Assembly (NCBI GenBank): GCA_028753945.1
Contig: JAPNXP010000015.1
Span: 2,666,001-2,730,000, forward strand
Source: Hexactinellida sp. DTS-2022
Lineage: Eukaryota > Porifera > Hexactinellida
DNA length: 64,000 nucleotides
Direction of reading: 5' to 3'
Below, piece after piece: positions 47,490-59,479 of the stretch (the stretch's first letter is position 1; each line of letters starts with the position of its first letter). The notes beneath the pieces were generated by a model. That model worked only from the letters and a program-made list of their open reading frames with translations. It searched no databases and was not told the origin of the DNA. The position numbers and the translations under genes are program-made.

Positions 47490-48654
47490 ATGTTATTGTG
47501 TGTACGAGTTTTTATTGATTATGGGCGCCCAAAAAGAATTATATTCAATAGTTTATGCAATGCATACTGCATAAGCGTGGACTAGGAGCGGGGATTGGTA
47601 GGGCCCTTGAGACTCGGACTTAGGTTTGGTTGGGCCACTTTTATTTGAAATAACGGAAGGTAACTATTGTAGGGCCATTGGCTCATGATCCTGCCAACCA
47701 TCCCGGAGCAAACGCTTATGTATATATAGGTTTGGTGCTTATCTCGTCTCCATCCAGTTATATATGATAAATTTGAATAATATTCAGTTCCTATTCTAAG
47801 GCTACGTACGTTCAAATTATTTACAAGTTACATTAAATATTTACTCATGTATATTTGTCCGGATTGTATTAAAGTGATAGGGAAATAGAAACCGCACTTA
47901 TAATCGAGATAGAGGTTAGCTTCCAAATGTTATAATAGGTAAACAAGTATGTTAAATCTGAATTTCTCATTTAGAAATTACTAATATAAATATTTATTGT
48001 TATTGTGACATAAAAGGATAATATATTGGTTAAAATCCAAAATTATGAACTTATATAATGAATGGTTTGGGGAAGCTTAAGGCCGAATAGCGGTGGTTAA
48101 CTTGAGGTGCATAGCACCAATCTGTCGCAAAGCGACCGAAACTGAAGTGCTCGTTGCTTAATAAAGTAGGAATATGATAGAAACTAGTTATCAAAATTTC
48201 GTTTTATCAGTCTTGGAAGAGATGATTTGGGGCTCAAACATTTTTATTTGAAATACTCATGTTTATTTATGTGAATGAGTGCAAAACATTGAACTGTGAG
48301 GCTCTCAAAATTATTGGATATAATTTGACAGATAAATTATGTCATTTGAATCTTCTAACTCAATTTTATATCGAAAACTGATTTTACCCAATAAATTTTA
48401 ATGCTGCAACAACAACATAATTTAAGACACAAATGGACATTTAGCCAAAAATAACGATAGAAGCGGGGAAACATTAATGAACTAAGGAATTTGGATGTCG
48501 AATTTACCACTTCGATATTAGCAGGTATTTCGTTATGTCCTTTATTATATCCTATGGTAAATACTGAATGACATGCTCTTAATTTGTATCCCTCTTCTGT
48601 TTGTGCACAACCGTGAAGAACGTAGATATGCACTTTAGTGAATGAATATACCTT

Positions 48655-48988
48655 ATTATAGGAAGTTAATGCTCCATGAAATTAACGCGAATTTCTCCAA
48701 ATCGCGTTAATTTCCTTCGGGTTAATTTCCTGCAAATTTCATAGTATTTAGCAAATATATATACAATCGATGGGCAAACTTCTAAGCTACATTTTTCCAA
48801 CTAGTTTGAGAGGATATACCATGCCTATCAAGTAGATTATAATCCTATTTTGGGACAAGAAATAGTATTTAATCAGGAGATTAATAAACCTGAAATTTTT
48901 TCTAAAATTTATCACGTTAATTTCATGTAATTGAAAATGTTTGCTCCAAATCGCGTTGAATTCATGGAGTGTTAATTTCCTATAATAA
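48655..48988. mobile_element. MITE with CTTATTATAGGAAGTTAATG ends
   Basis: Ends CTTATTATAGGAAGTTAATG and GTTAATTTCCTATAATAAG are inverted; CCAAATCGCGTT words repeat inside. It directly abuts the hAT-type element at 48990. Confidence 0.7.
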
Positions 48989-48989
48989 G

Positions 48990-49435
48990 CAGGGGTGGAA
49001 ACAGCTATGTTGTTAACAGCTAACAACAAATCTGAGCTGTTAACAGCTAGCAGTTATCGAACTGTTAAATGCGTTCTTAAAAGCATATTAACGACCTGAT
49101 ATTTGCAATTATCTCCTTGGATATCTCATAGGAAAAATATTCTATTATAATTGGAATCGACATTCACTGTGAAAGAACGATTTGCTTTAAACAGCCCCTC
49201 TTAAGAGTGAATGGTTTCTTATTTCTAGAAACCGAAAAAGATGCTACATACTAATTTGCTTTTCTTGGCATAAATATACTGATGATTGTAAAGTGTGCTT
49301 TTCTAGAAGTGTGCTCAGAAAATTTATACTATATAAATATACTTACAATAGGCCTGATATTCAACAAAACGACTTTCAAAAACTGAGCTGTTAACAGCAA
49401 GAGAGATGCTGTTAACAGCATTTCTACCAGCCCTG
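48990..49435. mobile_element. hAT-type element with GCTGTTAACAGC repeats
   Basis: Ends CAGGGGTGGAAACAGCTA and GCATTTCTACCAGCCCTG; flanks ATAATAAG and ATTGTAAG match at 6 of 8. AGCTGTTAACAGC recurs in both arms. Confidence 0.8.
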
Positions 49436-50114
49436 ATTGTAAGGTAATGCATAGTTTCCCAAATAATATCGATCAATGAATTTGGAGGATTCCATTTAGT
49501 GTTACAAGTAAATCAGATATTCATAAGGAACAGATACATATATTTAACAGTACCCTAATTTCATTGTCGCTAATAATATTAGGATGTTTTCAAAGGTTTC
49601 CCCTGTACCCAATGGGATTTCTGCACTAATCAGTATCACAGTTCCAAACTGGATTTGTAGTAAGAGAAGAGGGTTTTAAATCATTTAGATCTATAAGCAA
49701 AATGGCTTGATAAATTGGAAATATAAATTGTTAACTTAGAAATCATCTAAGAACCCCTTTTTAATTACCGTAAGAATAAATATTTTGAACGTAAGTAGCC
49801 TTAGAATAGGAACGGAATATTATTCAAATTTATCATATATAACGGGATGGAGACGAGATAAGCACCAAACCTATATATACATAAGCGTTTGCTCCGGGAT
49901 GGTTGGCAGGGTCATGAGCCAATGGCCCTACAATAGTTACCTTCCATTATTTCAAATAAAAGTGGGCCAACCAAACCTAAGTCCGAGTCTCAAGGGCCCT
50001 ACCAATCCCCGCTCCTAGTCCACGCTTATGCAGTATGCATTGCATAAACTATTGAATATAATTCTTTTTGAAGTTTTTGTGCGCCCATAATCAATAAAAA
50101 CTCGTACACACAAT

Positions 50115-50168
50115 AACATTGTGTATTTGCGAACACACAGTAAATATTGTGTGTTCGCGAATACACAA
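50115..50168. repeat. Palindrome array 3, two units
   Basis: Two units like those at 47283 separated by GTAAATAT (8 bp), near the right end of the 3.7-kb element. Confidence 0.9.
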
Positions 50169-50522
50169 AAGTTTCGAATACACTGCAACATTAACTCACG
50201 GAGTGCAATAGTAGTTTTTTTATAATTTTGATCAAACTTCAGTTTAAATGACTATAATTTTAATATTTATAGTTATTAGTTTATATCAATTCTAATTGTA
50301 GAAATCACGAGTCTCCCCAGAGGCAGATCTTCGGGTGGTCTAGGGGGGGCCATGGGCCATGGCCAACCCTTAGAATTTGGCTGATTGAGATCAGATTTTA
50401 CATTCTGATCGGATTCATATGACAAGTGTATTTATGCTATTTATTATAGAAACTGTAAAATCATTAATGGAGTGATTATATGGGACATTTTCACTGGAAT
50501 CGTTTTAGTGCGTGTCATTATT

Positions 50523-50882
50523 CAGTACACCCTCGCTAATCCGAACCCCGGTAATCCGAAACCCAGTAATCCGAACCCCGGTAATCCGAACCCTCGCTAA
50601 TCCGAACAGGAGAAACCGAAATATTATTCTAATAGATGTGGGAAAAAAATCGTAAATTACAATGGAAGTATAAAAATAAGTCTCAGGCAAGTATTTTAAG
50701 GAGTACACTAGATGTTTAGTACGTATTAACAAGGTTTGTACAAGTTTTGTTCGGATTATCGAGATTCTCATTTATAGATGCCCATAGAAATGCATTACTT
50801 CACTAATCCGAACGAATTCACTAATCGGAACAGAAGATTTTTGAATCGGAACACCTCTGTTCGGATTAGCGAGGGTGTACTG
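50523..50882. mobile_element. pogo-like MITE (CAGTACACCCTCGCTAATCCG)
   Basis: Ends CAGTACACCCTCGCTAATCC and GGATTAGCGAGGGTGTACTG are perfect inverted repeats. The left arm has five GTAATCCGAACCC-type units. TA follows the right end; the left flank reads TT. Confidence 0.9.
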
Positions 50883-51153
50883 TAATATGGCTCATATCTT
50901 GAATTATTTTCTTTTAGTGAATGATTAATAAGACTAATTATAAATATAATTTTGTTAAAACTCTTCTTCTAAATGTGGCACGAAAAGCTATAGATTGATA
51001 TTTCAGAGTACAAAATTCACAAAAATTTATGGGGGTATCCCTCCTAAGCACAAAGTAACCATCGATCGCTCCTCTCGATCTTGGCCCGCCCTGAGTAAAA
51101 GCCTGGATCGGCACCATGATATGCCCACCCTCTAATTTTGGCTCCAGCTGAAA

Positions 51154-51462
51154 CAGGGTTTATCTAAGTGCCTGGTCGGCACTTTTAGATGTCAGTCAGG
51201 CATCGGTTGAGGTGCAAAAGAGCTTGCAGTGTGATTCCATTTATGTGCCGTGTTGGCACTTAATTTGGTCTAACAAGATTTTTTGGCCATAGAAATTCCT
51301 GGATATATTCCTGTTTGGGTACCGTACATTTTACCTCCTTCAAATAATACCTCATCATTGGATTATACCGATTATGTATTTTGGCTTACACCTTTAGGAT
51401 GCCATAAAAATTTAACTTATACAGAATCATTGTCGGCCAAGAATATCCTACATAACCCCCTG
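51154..51462. mobile_element. hAT-type element, older copy of the 53539 family
   Basis: CAGGGTTTATCTAAGTGCCT at the left and CATAACCCCCTG at the right. The body parallels 53539-53832 (TTTACCTCCTT, ACCGATTATGTATT). The flanking 8-mers no longer match. Confidence 0.7.
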
Positions 51463-51469
51463 TTCTTAA

Positions 51470-52320
51470 ACGTATACGTATGTTGTAATAGCGTGCCACC
51501 AGAACAAAAAGGTTTGGAACCGCTGAACTATATAATGAGCTAATTAATTAGTATTTTATTTCCGATTAATTTTAGGCAATTGGAATATACTGTACTACAA
51601 ATTCTGATTTCGGATTTGAATACCACGTGACCGAATTAGTCTAGGTTGTATACTTTATTCATTAGGATTTTTTCTACTGAGATACAGCCGAATTCATGTT
51701 GTGCCACAAGTGGCACATGCTAGAGACACTTATACCACTTGATGGATTTTGGCTGAAAATGACCTAAAATTTTTCTCAGATTTGTGATTATTGTAAAATA
51801 CATTCAAATGGTTATACACATTTTGCATAAAATTGGTTGGTGATAGAGCATCGAAATGTATTATCATTGAATAGGAAGTTGAGGACGGGCTAACGATTGG
51901 ATCCGTTGAGTAAGCTGTAACTATATTCCTACTCGAGATATTACCTCAATCATTGAATTCACGTTTCCAAGGCAACAGAGGAATGTGATAACATTCCATA
52001 ATTGATTCTGAGATCTTTTATGTAAAATAACTCCTAGATGGGTTAGTCACAGCAATTTGTTTGAAAAAGCGGAATTGAACATTTTACATGCGTTCAAAGT
52101 TTTGGCATAGTTTGCCTATTAGATAATACGGTGACGTCATTTCGACCAAGTGGCACCTCAAAAATATGCGTCTTGTACATGACCACCTTTATATAAAACA
52201 ATTACATAAGTAGAAGCACCCTGGATTACTTAGTAAGAAGAATAATTGCGTGCATATATTTAGTTGACTATACTAGTTCATCCATGGTCCAAGTCCATTC
52301 AACCGCGGCATTGCTTTAGA
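51470..52320. other. Intron G-H stretch: nothing recognised
   Basis: 51600-51780 resembles 27965-28140 (GAATACCACGTGACCGAATT-type words, GTGCCACAAG), suggesting another dispersed repeat pair. Confidence 0.45.
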
Positions 52321-52321
52321 G

Positions 52322-52671
52322 CAGGTGTGTGCAACCTCTTTTAACCCTGGGCCGCATTGTGCTTCAAGATCTGTTCACGGGCCGCGATTCGGATAGTTTT
52401 TTAATTATTAGATATATAATAGACTTAGCATGTAGTATGAAAAGCCTATTTCCCAACTATTTTTAGATACTTGGTGAATTTTCCCTCGAAACATACGCGG
52501 GAAAGCCATTGCACTATTTAAAGGTAGGATGTTATTTAAATCTGCTCAAAATTCCACTCTAATGTCAACTCTCGGGCTGCATCAAGGCAGTATTCAGGAT
52601 TGCTTCGCGGGCCGCAGCACAGAGCGTTGCGGGCAGCATATGGCCCGCAGGCCGTAGATTGCACACCCCTG
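52322..52671. mobile_element. hAT-type element (GCCGC/GGCCCGC-rich)
   Basis: Ends CAGGTGTGTGCAACCT and GATTGCACACCCCTG with flanks CTTTAGAG and CCTTAGAG (7 of 8). Contains GGGCCGC repeats. Confidence 0.88.
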
Positions 52672-53538
52672 CCTTAGAGTATAGAATGCTATGGCTTGAC
52701 CCTTCCACTTTGAGAAAACATCCAGATGACATCGTGTCCCCTTGAGCACTTTCGTATCTTCTGCATTAGTACTGGGCTAATGTTGCTTGATAGTTATGAT
52801 GGATTGTGGTTAGCATCCAAAATTAATTACCTGATGCATCTTTAAAATGATACTTAAAAACCGAAGGGCTCGTGTTGATATGTTATGTTGTGAAACTGGT
52901 ACTAATCTTTGGTGATGTTATGTCAATGTAAATTGGAAATTGAATAATTTTTACGAAATCATTTAACATCAAGTCAATCTAAACTCTAATTTTTTACAAA
53001 GTAATTATCATACTAGTGTTGCTTGAGCAATAGGATCATTTGGTGAATTCTTATTACTACTGCAGTCTGCAGTGACTAGTTGATATTTTCTGAAGTCAGA
53101 ATATTTTAGCACGTTTTGCAAGCTGTTTGTTTTCTTCTTTTCCCCGCTGTTTCTTAAGATATCACTTCGCTGATCCCTAACAATGTTCATGTGCTTGCTA
53201 GCCCGAAAATTAGCTAGGTCAGAGGCCAGATTCAACCGTGGGAGAATGCAGAGTTGAGGCAGAACTCTGAAAACCCAGTAAAGCCTTCGTTATAGTGGAT
53301 TACGCCTAGTGCCCAGCTAATTCATCCCCACGGCATCGCTTTTGTGCACTATCGTGAACAGTAGAGTATAAATGGCTTCGTTGTGATTAGATTAGTTTCT
53401 GCGAGATCCACTCCATTAATTGCTCAGAATCGTACCCAAACTCCTGTAAGACTTGTATCAAAATATATCGTTTTGCTCCAAGATAGTTAGGTTATGTGAG
53501 CAGAAATAACTGCTAAAGGACTCATGTCAACTCCCAAG

Positions 53539-53832
53539 CAGGGATTTATCTAGGTACCTGGCCGGCACTTTAAGGTGCCGGCCAGGCATCAGTTGTGGTT
53601 AAACAGTGTGTGTTTTCGAATCTATTTAGGTGCCGGGTGTATTGCCTAATTTTCTGGTCCAGAAATGCTTGGATAAACAACTGTTTGTGCACCGAGCAGT
53701 TTACCTCCTTAAATTAATTCCCCATCATTGAATTATACTGATTATGTATTATGGCTAATACCTCTAGGATACCGGAAAATTTCTGCCTCCATAATACAGT
53801 GCCATCCACGAAAAATCCTAGATAAACCCCTG
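53539..53832. mobile_element. hAT-type element (CAGGGATTTATCTAGGTACC)
   Basis: Ends CAGGGATTTATCTAGGTACC and CTAGATAAACCCCTG are flanked by the perfect duplication CTCCCAAG (53531-53538, 53833-53840). Confidence 0.93.
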
Positions 53833-53844
53833 CTCCCAAGCTAA

Positions 53845-55139
53845 ACTATTTTCGCTACCTTCAACCAATAAAGCATTTAAGGAAATATTTAACGTGCCAA
53901 TCACCAGGAAAGTGTTTGGTGCAGTGCAATCACTAACACTTAACCCAGAGAAGTATTGATATAAGAAAAAGAGCTAACTAAATAACTCTTGCCAATTACT
54001 GTACCAGACAATTTTCAACTTGCACAACAACTGTTTTGCGCCTCTTTAGGTGGTTCTAAAATGAAGATCCCTTCAGTCTATCTAGGTATTTAATGTTTCA
54101 ATTCAAACTACCATGCACTCTGTGGTGCATGTCCTTGTGCAGATTGTTGTAAATACACAAGCTCTACTTGATCCAGATTGACATAAATATATTTTTGTAT
54201 GTTTGTAAGCTGTATCTGTGCATAATAATTAATTAATTAATTAAGACACCGTGGGCTAAAGTTGACCTCTTAAATTCCTAATTCTTGCGGAGCATGGTAA
54301 TATACTAAGTTAGCATTAATATATAGATTGATAAATAATGACATACCTATTGCCACAAAAACGCCTTCCTAAATTATTGGAACAAATTATAGACTCAAGA
54401 ACAGGTTTAGGGAAGACATGGCATTTTTTCTTCCTGACGATCTATCCATAATTCTCACTCCTTGCTAATTTATTACCTCATTATCAATTTTGAGATTTGT
54501 GAAAAACCAATCGTAATTCGCACCGTCTACAATGTAATAATCTGAAAATGTAGATAACATGCACATTTAATATGCTGACATATTGGTCACACCAAATCGC
54601 TTTTGAATCAAAAGCATTCCAAAGAAAGTGCCAACTCCTCCAAATCACGGGGGTAGCTTCTAACTTTAAACATTCCCTGCTTATCAGATGCTTTACATTT
54701 CTAGTAACCCATATAAAAGTAGATATGAGCAAACTTATAAATGGGGATTATTTCTCTAGACTGATTTTTTAATCGAAATCTCCCACTTCACTAAATGTCA
54801 CAACGTCATTCTCTCATAGTGGAAGCATTAAAATTCACTTAATTCCACATAATTCGTATCCTCCTGTAACAAACCTGAAATTTCATACATGTACATCAAC
54901 GATGCGGACATGCTGGCCACACCTTATTATCAAGTTTCTTTCGAAGTGTTGTATTCATAAATGCTGTGTAATTCTGGAACTAAAACCTTTTTGTGAAACT
55001 CCTTATATTTCCCGAGATCTCTATCGGAAATATTTCGATTGATATGTGCACCGCCAGGATCGAATAATGCAGCAGAGTTACAGGGGCGGACGGACGGATG
55101 GACCAAGCTTTCTTAAATAATATAGATAGTCAAATTGAA
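53845..55139. other. Intron G-H stretch with an R1 relic
   Basis: No gene. 54790-54960 is an inverted R1 fragment, and 55085-55139 is a GGACGGACGGATGGACC tail ending in ATATAGATAG. Confidence 0.5.
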
Positions 55140-55142
55140 CTA

Positions 55143-55327
55143 CTGTCGACTCCGCTTAATAGAGTCACCTCGGGACCAGGTTGCTTTAACCCGATTAAGC
55201 GGGGAAATCTATAAACCGAAAATATTTTAAGCCAAAATGTAATTCCGTCCTATAAATCCTGTGAAATTTTTACCCGATTAAGTAGTGAAATCTATTAACC
55301 GGTGGCTCTATTAAGCGGAGTCGACTG
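55143..55327. mobile_element. pogo-like MITE (CTGTCGACTCCGCTTAATAG)
   Basis: Ends CTGTCGACTCCGCTTAATAG and CTATTAAGCGGAGTCGACTG, flanked by TA. Reference copy for the relics at 9355, 13865, 27295 and 32440. Confidence 0.9.
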
Positions 55328-55780
55328 TATTTGAAATTTCAATTATTACCTCCTCCATAGCCTACTAAAATCAGGCCTCATAATAGAACGGGTATTTTGG
55401 AATAGGGATTCGGTCGAAGTCGGGATGCAAAACATATATTTTGGTCTAAATTTGGTGACCTGGTACTTGCAAACAACAATTTTGATTATTGGAAAACTGA
55501 CGATTTTATTTACAAATTGGTTCATTTTAATTTTTGATATTTTAGATAATTAATATTCGTTATATTATATAGACTATCTTTTTGCCCCAATCGATATTTT
55601 TTCCGGTCTAAACTAGATACTATTTCATTATTCAACTCCAGAAGATGCCAACTAGTTTTTCGGCACCTCGTTGCAAAAGCAAATGGATAGAGGATTACTC
55701 TTTTAAAGATGCCTCAGAAACCAACCATATCAGGCACGCTTGGGTTCAGGCACTCCGAAGATGTTATATTGTTCAATTAA

Positions 55781-56545
55781 GGGGAACACTTGGTGAATTT
55801 CAGGGTACCTCGCAGTGAAAAGGAATAAATATTTCAATTTTCAATATACAATAGATCAAGTCCGAAAATATGTCAAGAAATCGAATCCGAAAAATTTTTC
55901 GAAAAATTTCACCTTTGAGGTCACTTTTGGGAAAAAATTAAAAAAATTAAAAAAAAATTAAAATTATTTAAAAAAAAATTTCTACCACAATTGTTGTTGA
56001 TTTTGATTATTCTGAATTATTCAGAAAACAACTAAAAAAATATAATTTTATTTTAAGACACTTTGCGCCAAATATTATACCCTAAAAATTCAAAATTTTT
56101 GGAACGAACATACATTGTAAAAAAGGTGTGTTAGAACGAGCACTACTAGATGTAGGAAAAATAATTTCAATTCTTATCGAATTTTATTGAGAAATAATTT
56201 TTTTAGTACAAAAATAAGACAAATTTTCACAAAAATTAATAAAAATATAATTTGGAAATATTTACTTATGAAATCAAAATTGTATTTCCTACATCTAGAG
56301 CTAAATAGAGTAAGGAACATTTCATAATTGAGGTTACTATTCGAAAAAATAATTTTAGATAGTGAATTCACTTTTCCTGGCTAGTATGGATCAGTATAGT
56401 ATAGAAATTTGATTAAGCTATAACCGAGGATATATGAATTCGCAACTTCTAGTATTATGGATATTTACTAGATAGGTATAGAGCAAATTAATGGCTATTT
56501 CAACTTTCTCAAATTCGAATGTTGAAAATTCACCAAGTGTCCCCC
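55781..56545. mobile_element. TTAA-specific nonautonomous element (piggyBac-type target)
   Basis: GGGGAACACTTGGTGAATTT and AAATTCACCAAGTGTCCCCC are inverted (one mismatch in about 20) and flanked by TTAA on both sides (55777-55780, 56546-56549). Taking out the insert with one TTAA leaves the THAP frame of P3 continuous, which fixes the borders. The body is A/T-rich with no gene. Confidence 0.92.
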
Positions 56546-56970
56546 TTAAGGGTTGTATACGTTTGCGTGAAGCATTTTAGGGTGAAGATATCGAGTAAAC
56601 ACAGGGTTCCCAATGGATACGGTACTTTCAAGGAAATTTCAAGAGTGAACCCCAATCTAAAAGATGGTGCTGTACCAGTTTTCCACCAGGATGTCCCTCT
56701 TACTATTCTCAATCTGCAACAAAGCTCAGTTGCCAGTCTCTCGACTCTAAAGAAGATTAATTACTCAATCAAGCTTTGACACTTAGCTTAAAACTGATAT
56801 TGATGTGAAGGAAAATTAAAGATTACAAGCTTCCAGGATCTTCAAGCTAAGTCATCATTTATTTCTTTACCTAAAACTTGGTCGTTATGGTACCCAGATG
56901 AAGTAATTTGGAGAATTCTCGTATCCTCGTTAATATGTATTTGTTTGTAAAATTCGATCTTTCCATAAAG

Positions 56971-57227
56971 CAGCGTTTCTCAAACATATTTAACCTCCGC
57001 CCCCCTCTATCGAATTTAGAAATGTCCCGCCCCCTTCCAAAAATCAACTATTTGATATAGCAAAATTTTACACCTATACTATTACAACACAAAAATTTAT
57101 GTGTGTATATATATAAGTGATAACAAGAGCTTATGAATTTACTATATAAATTACCCATTGATTAAGTGGTCCACAAAATTTATAGTGTGTTTGCCAGAGT
57201 TTCGCGCCCCCAGTTTGAGAACCGCTG
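56971..57227. mobile_element. 257-bp hAT-type element
   Basis: Ends CAGCGTTTCTCAAACAT and CAGTTTGAGAACCGCTG flanked by the perfect duplication CCATAAAG (56963-56970, 57228-57235). Confidence 0.94.
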
Positions 57228-57893
57228 CCATAAAGGCATTTTGTAAATGAGAGATTGCCACTTTCGTTAAGTTGCCTCAGTGATATTCGACATCTTGATT
57301 CTGTTCTGAATGAACTGTCTTTTACACCTCATCACTGCGAATCATCTAAGAAATCTGAATCAACCACTGCGTCCCATGAATCTTCAGCGAACGCTCACAT
57401 CGAACAGGACATCGATATTATGCATACCACTTCGGACTTAGAAACATCCGAGTCTCCAGAACTTAATCGACAACAATTCATTCAATGACAGTTAGAAAAT
57501 TGCCTTCTCTCCAAATATCGACGTAGATACAACATACTCACGAAAATTATATCTCTCAAAACTCATCTTATATCTCCTACTTGTTATAAGTATCTCCAGC
57601 ATATGTCTTGTCTATCCCTTCCTCACTTCAATACTTTGGAAAACTGTATTCTTCCTTTGGGCTCGAAAAACTAATTATTTCCTTCCCTGAGGGAAGCAAA
57701 GCATTATTTTTCTATTGAGCAAAAGCATCTTATCTCCAAATGGATGAAATTCACATAAAACCCTATATATATCATATAAGGGAGGGAAAATTCTTGGTCC
57801 CAATATATGTCCTGATGATTCTACGACTGTACTGTATTCGCTATCATGGTCTCGAGTCTTCAGAAAAAATGGTCTTGCTTTGTTCGTCTATTG

Positions 57894-58296
57894 CAGGGGT
57901 TCTCAACCTTTTGTACCATGCGATCCCTTTTACAGATGAGGAAATGCTCGCGACCCCCCACAATGTTAATGTGAAAGTTTTTATTCATGTGTAATAAGTA
58001 ATTCTATTGTTAATATTAATCGATGCACCTCAAGTTTCAAGCATATTCTTACAATTATGCCCTGAAAGCACATTGCGTAAATATTGCGTGTACATTACAC
58101 ATTCGCACTGCACTTTTAAGTACATGCACAATGTCCACACAATATGCGCATTTCAATGTAGATAATTTAAATAAGTTTTGACTTGTATCTCGGTAGATTT
58201 TAACGGTTTTATAAAGATTTCTCGAAACTTTATGCGACCCCACTATTAAGCCTTCGCGACCCCCTTGGGGGTCGCCCCCCAGTTTGAAAACCCATG
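57894..58296. mobile_element. 403-bp hAT-type element
   Basis: Ends CAGGGGTTCTCAACCTTTTG and CCAGTTTGAAAACCCATG flanked by the perfect duplication GTCTATTG (57886-57893, 58297-58304). CGACCCCC repeats near both ends. Confidence 0.94.
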
Positions 58297-59479
58297 GTCT
58301 ATTGCCATGTGCATCTTTATCGCAGAGAACATATTCACCATTGTCAAATCTTGTATTCAAGATGTTGAGGCCACTTAACGTGAAACTCTTTAAGTTGTTC
58401 TCTCATGTTGGTGATCTGGAAAAAGTTTCATCTTTCCTAATTTCGAAGATATTCTATCTGATTTTTGTTCTTTCCCTTTAAGATTGTGTTCAGCTTCTAT
58501 TCAAGTTATATGATTGTGAGAAGGAAAGCTTGGCAAAACTAACTCCATGCTTGACAAAACTAACTCCATGCTTGACATTGGATATATGACTCCTTCTAGT
58601 GTGGAATGTCAGAATGTGAAGTTAGTTTTAAAGGTTATTCATGAATCTACCATTGCTGCGTTGCTATTCAATACGAACCACGTTGTGCGTCATATAGAAA
58701 TAACACTTCAGAATTCGTTGAGATTCTACTCTCATTATTGAATTTTTAAATATAAACGTCCCTTTTAAACATGTTCGTTTAAATGATCCACTACCTCGAC
58801 CATTTTCTTTCAATGACGAGCGTATTTCGTCATTGACTAAGATAATCTTTTGGTTAGAACTTAGAAGCTTGGCAATCGCTACCTGAAAAAGATGGGAAGT
58901 TAGGCAAACAAGCTTTCACCAGCTTTTGACATGCCTGTCTTGAGGTACCTCAAATAACTAATTATCTAACAGGCAACTGTGGCTATTCTTACCTCTTAGC
59001 GTCTTTTTTGCAGACAGATCCTTTAGAGCACCATTTTGGACTATACCGTATGATGTCAGGTGCCAATTACCATGTTTCTTATCTTCAGATATTTGAAAGC
59101 GAACGTCGTCTGAAGGTTTCTAGCATCTTAAAATCATTTTCAAGCCGGTCTGATTCTAGTAATTATTCGGTACAAAAATTTATTCAGGCCTTTTCCTATA
59201 AGGGTAGCGCCTCATCGGGCAGTGAGATCAACCTTGACATTTTCGCGAAAATGTTTCGTAAGTAAAATATCAGATCTAACTATCATTGATCGCGATATGC
59301 CAACACTTCAAACTTTAGCTTTCATCGCAGGATACTGTACACATCAATATTTGAAAAAAAATGAGCCATGTTCCTTGTGTGGATATGTTAACCATCGATA
59401 AAGATCTACTTTTTGATGGAACATTCAAATCTCTGTATAAACTCTTGGAAATCTCTGATCGAGGACGCCTAAAATATAC

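Larger units (their letters stand above)
46523..50192. mobile_element. 3.7-kb composite element with TGTTGCAGTGTATT ends and palindrome arrays
   Basis: Left end TGTTGCAGTGTATTAGAAAC and right end GAATACACTGCAACA are inverted. Inside are three arrays of a 20-bp palindrome, three copies (two orientations) of a unit with GTAGGGCCCTTGTGACTCGG, and an inverted pair at 46985-47110 and 49590-49690. A MITE (48655-48988) and a hAT-type element (48990-49435) sit in the middle. No transposase gene is recognised. Related to the foldback at 22396-22925. Confidence 0.78.

Noticed and set aside
47187-47585. Several 70-90-codon frames rich in Cys-Val-Arg-Glu repeats
   Set aside because: They are translations of the palindrome array in different frames; the same peptide arises on both strands because the DNA is inverted-repetitive.
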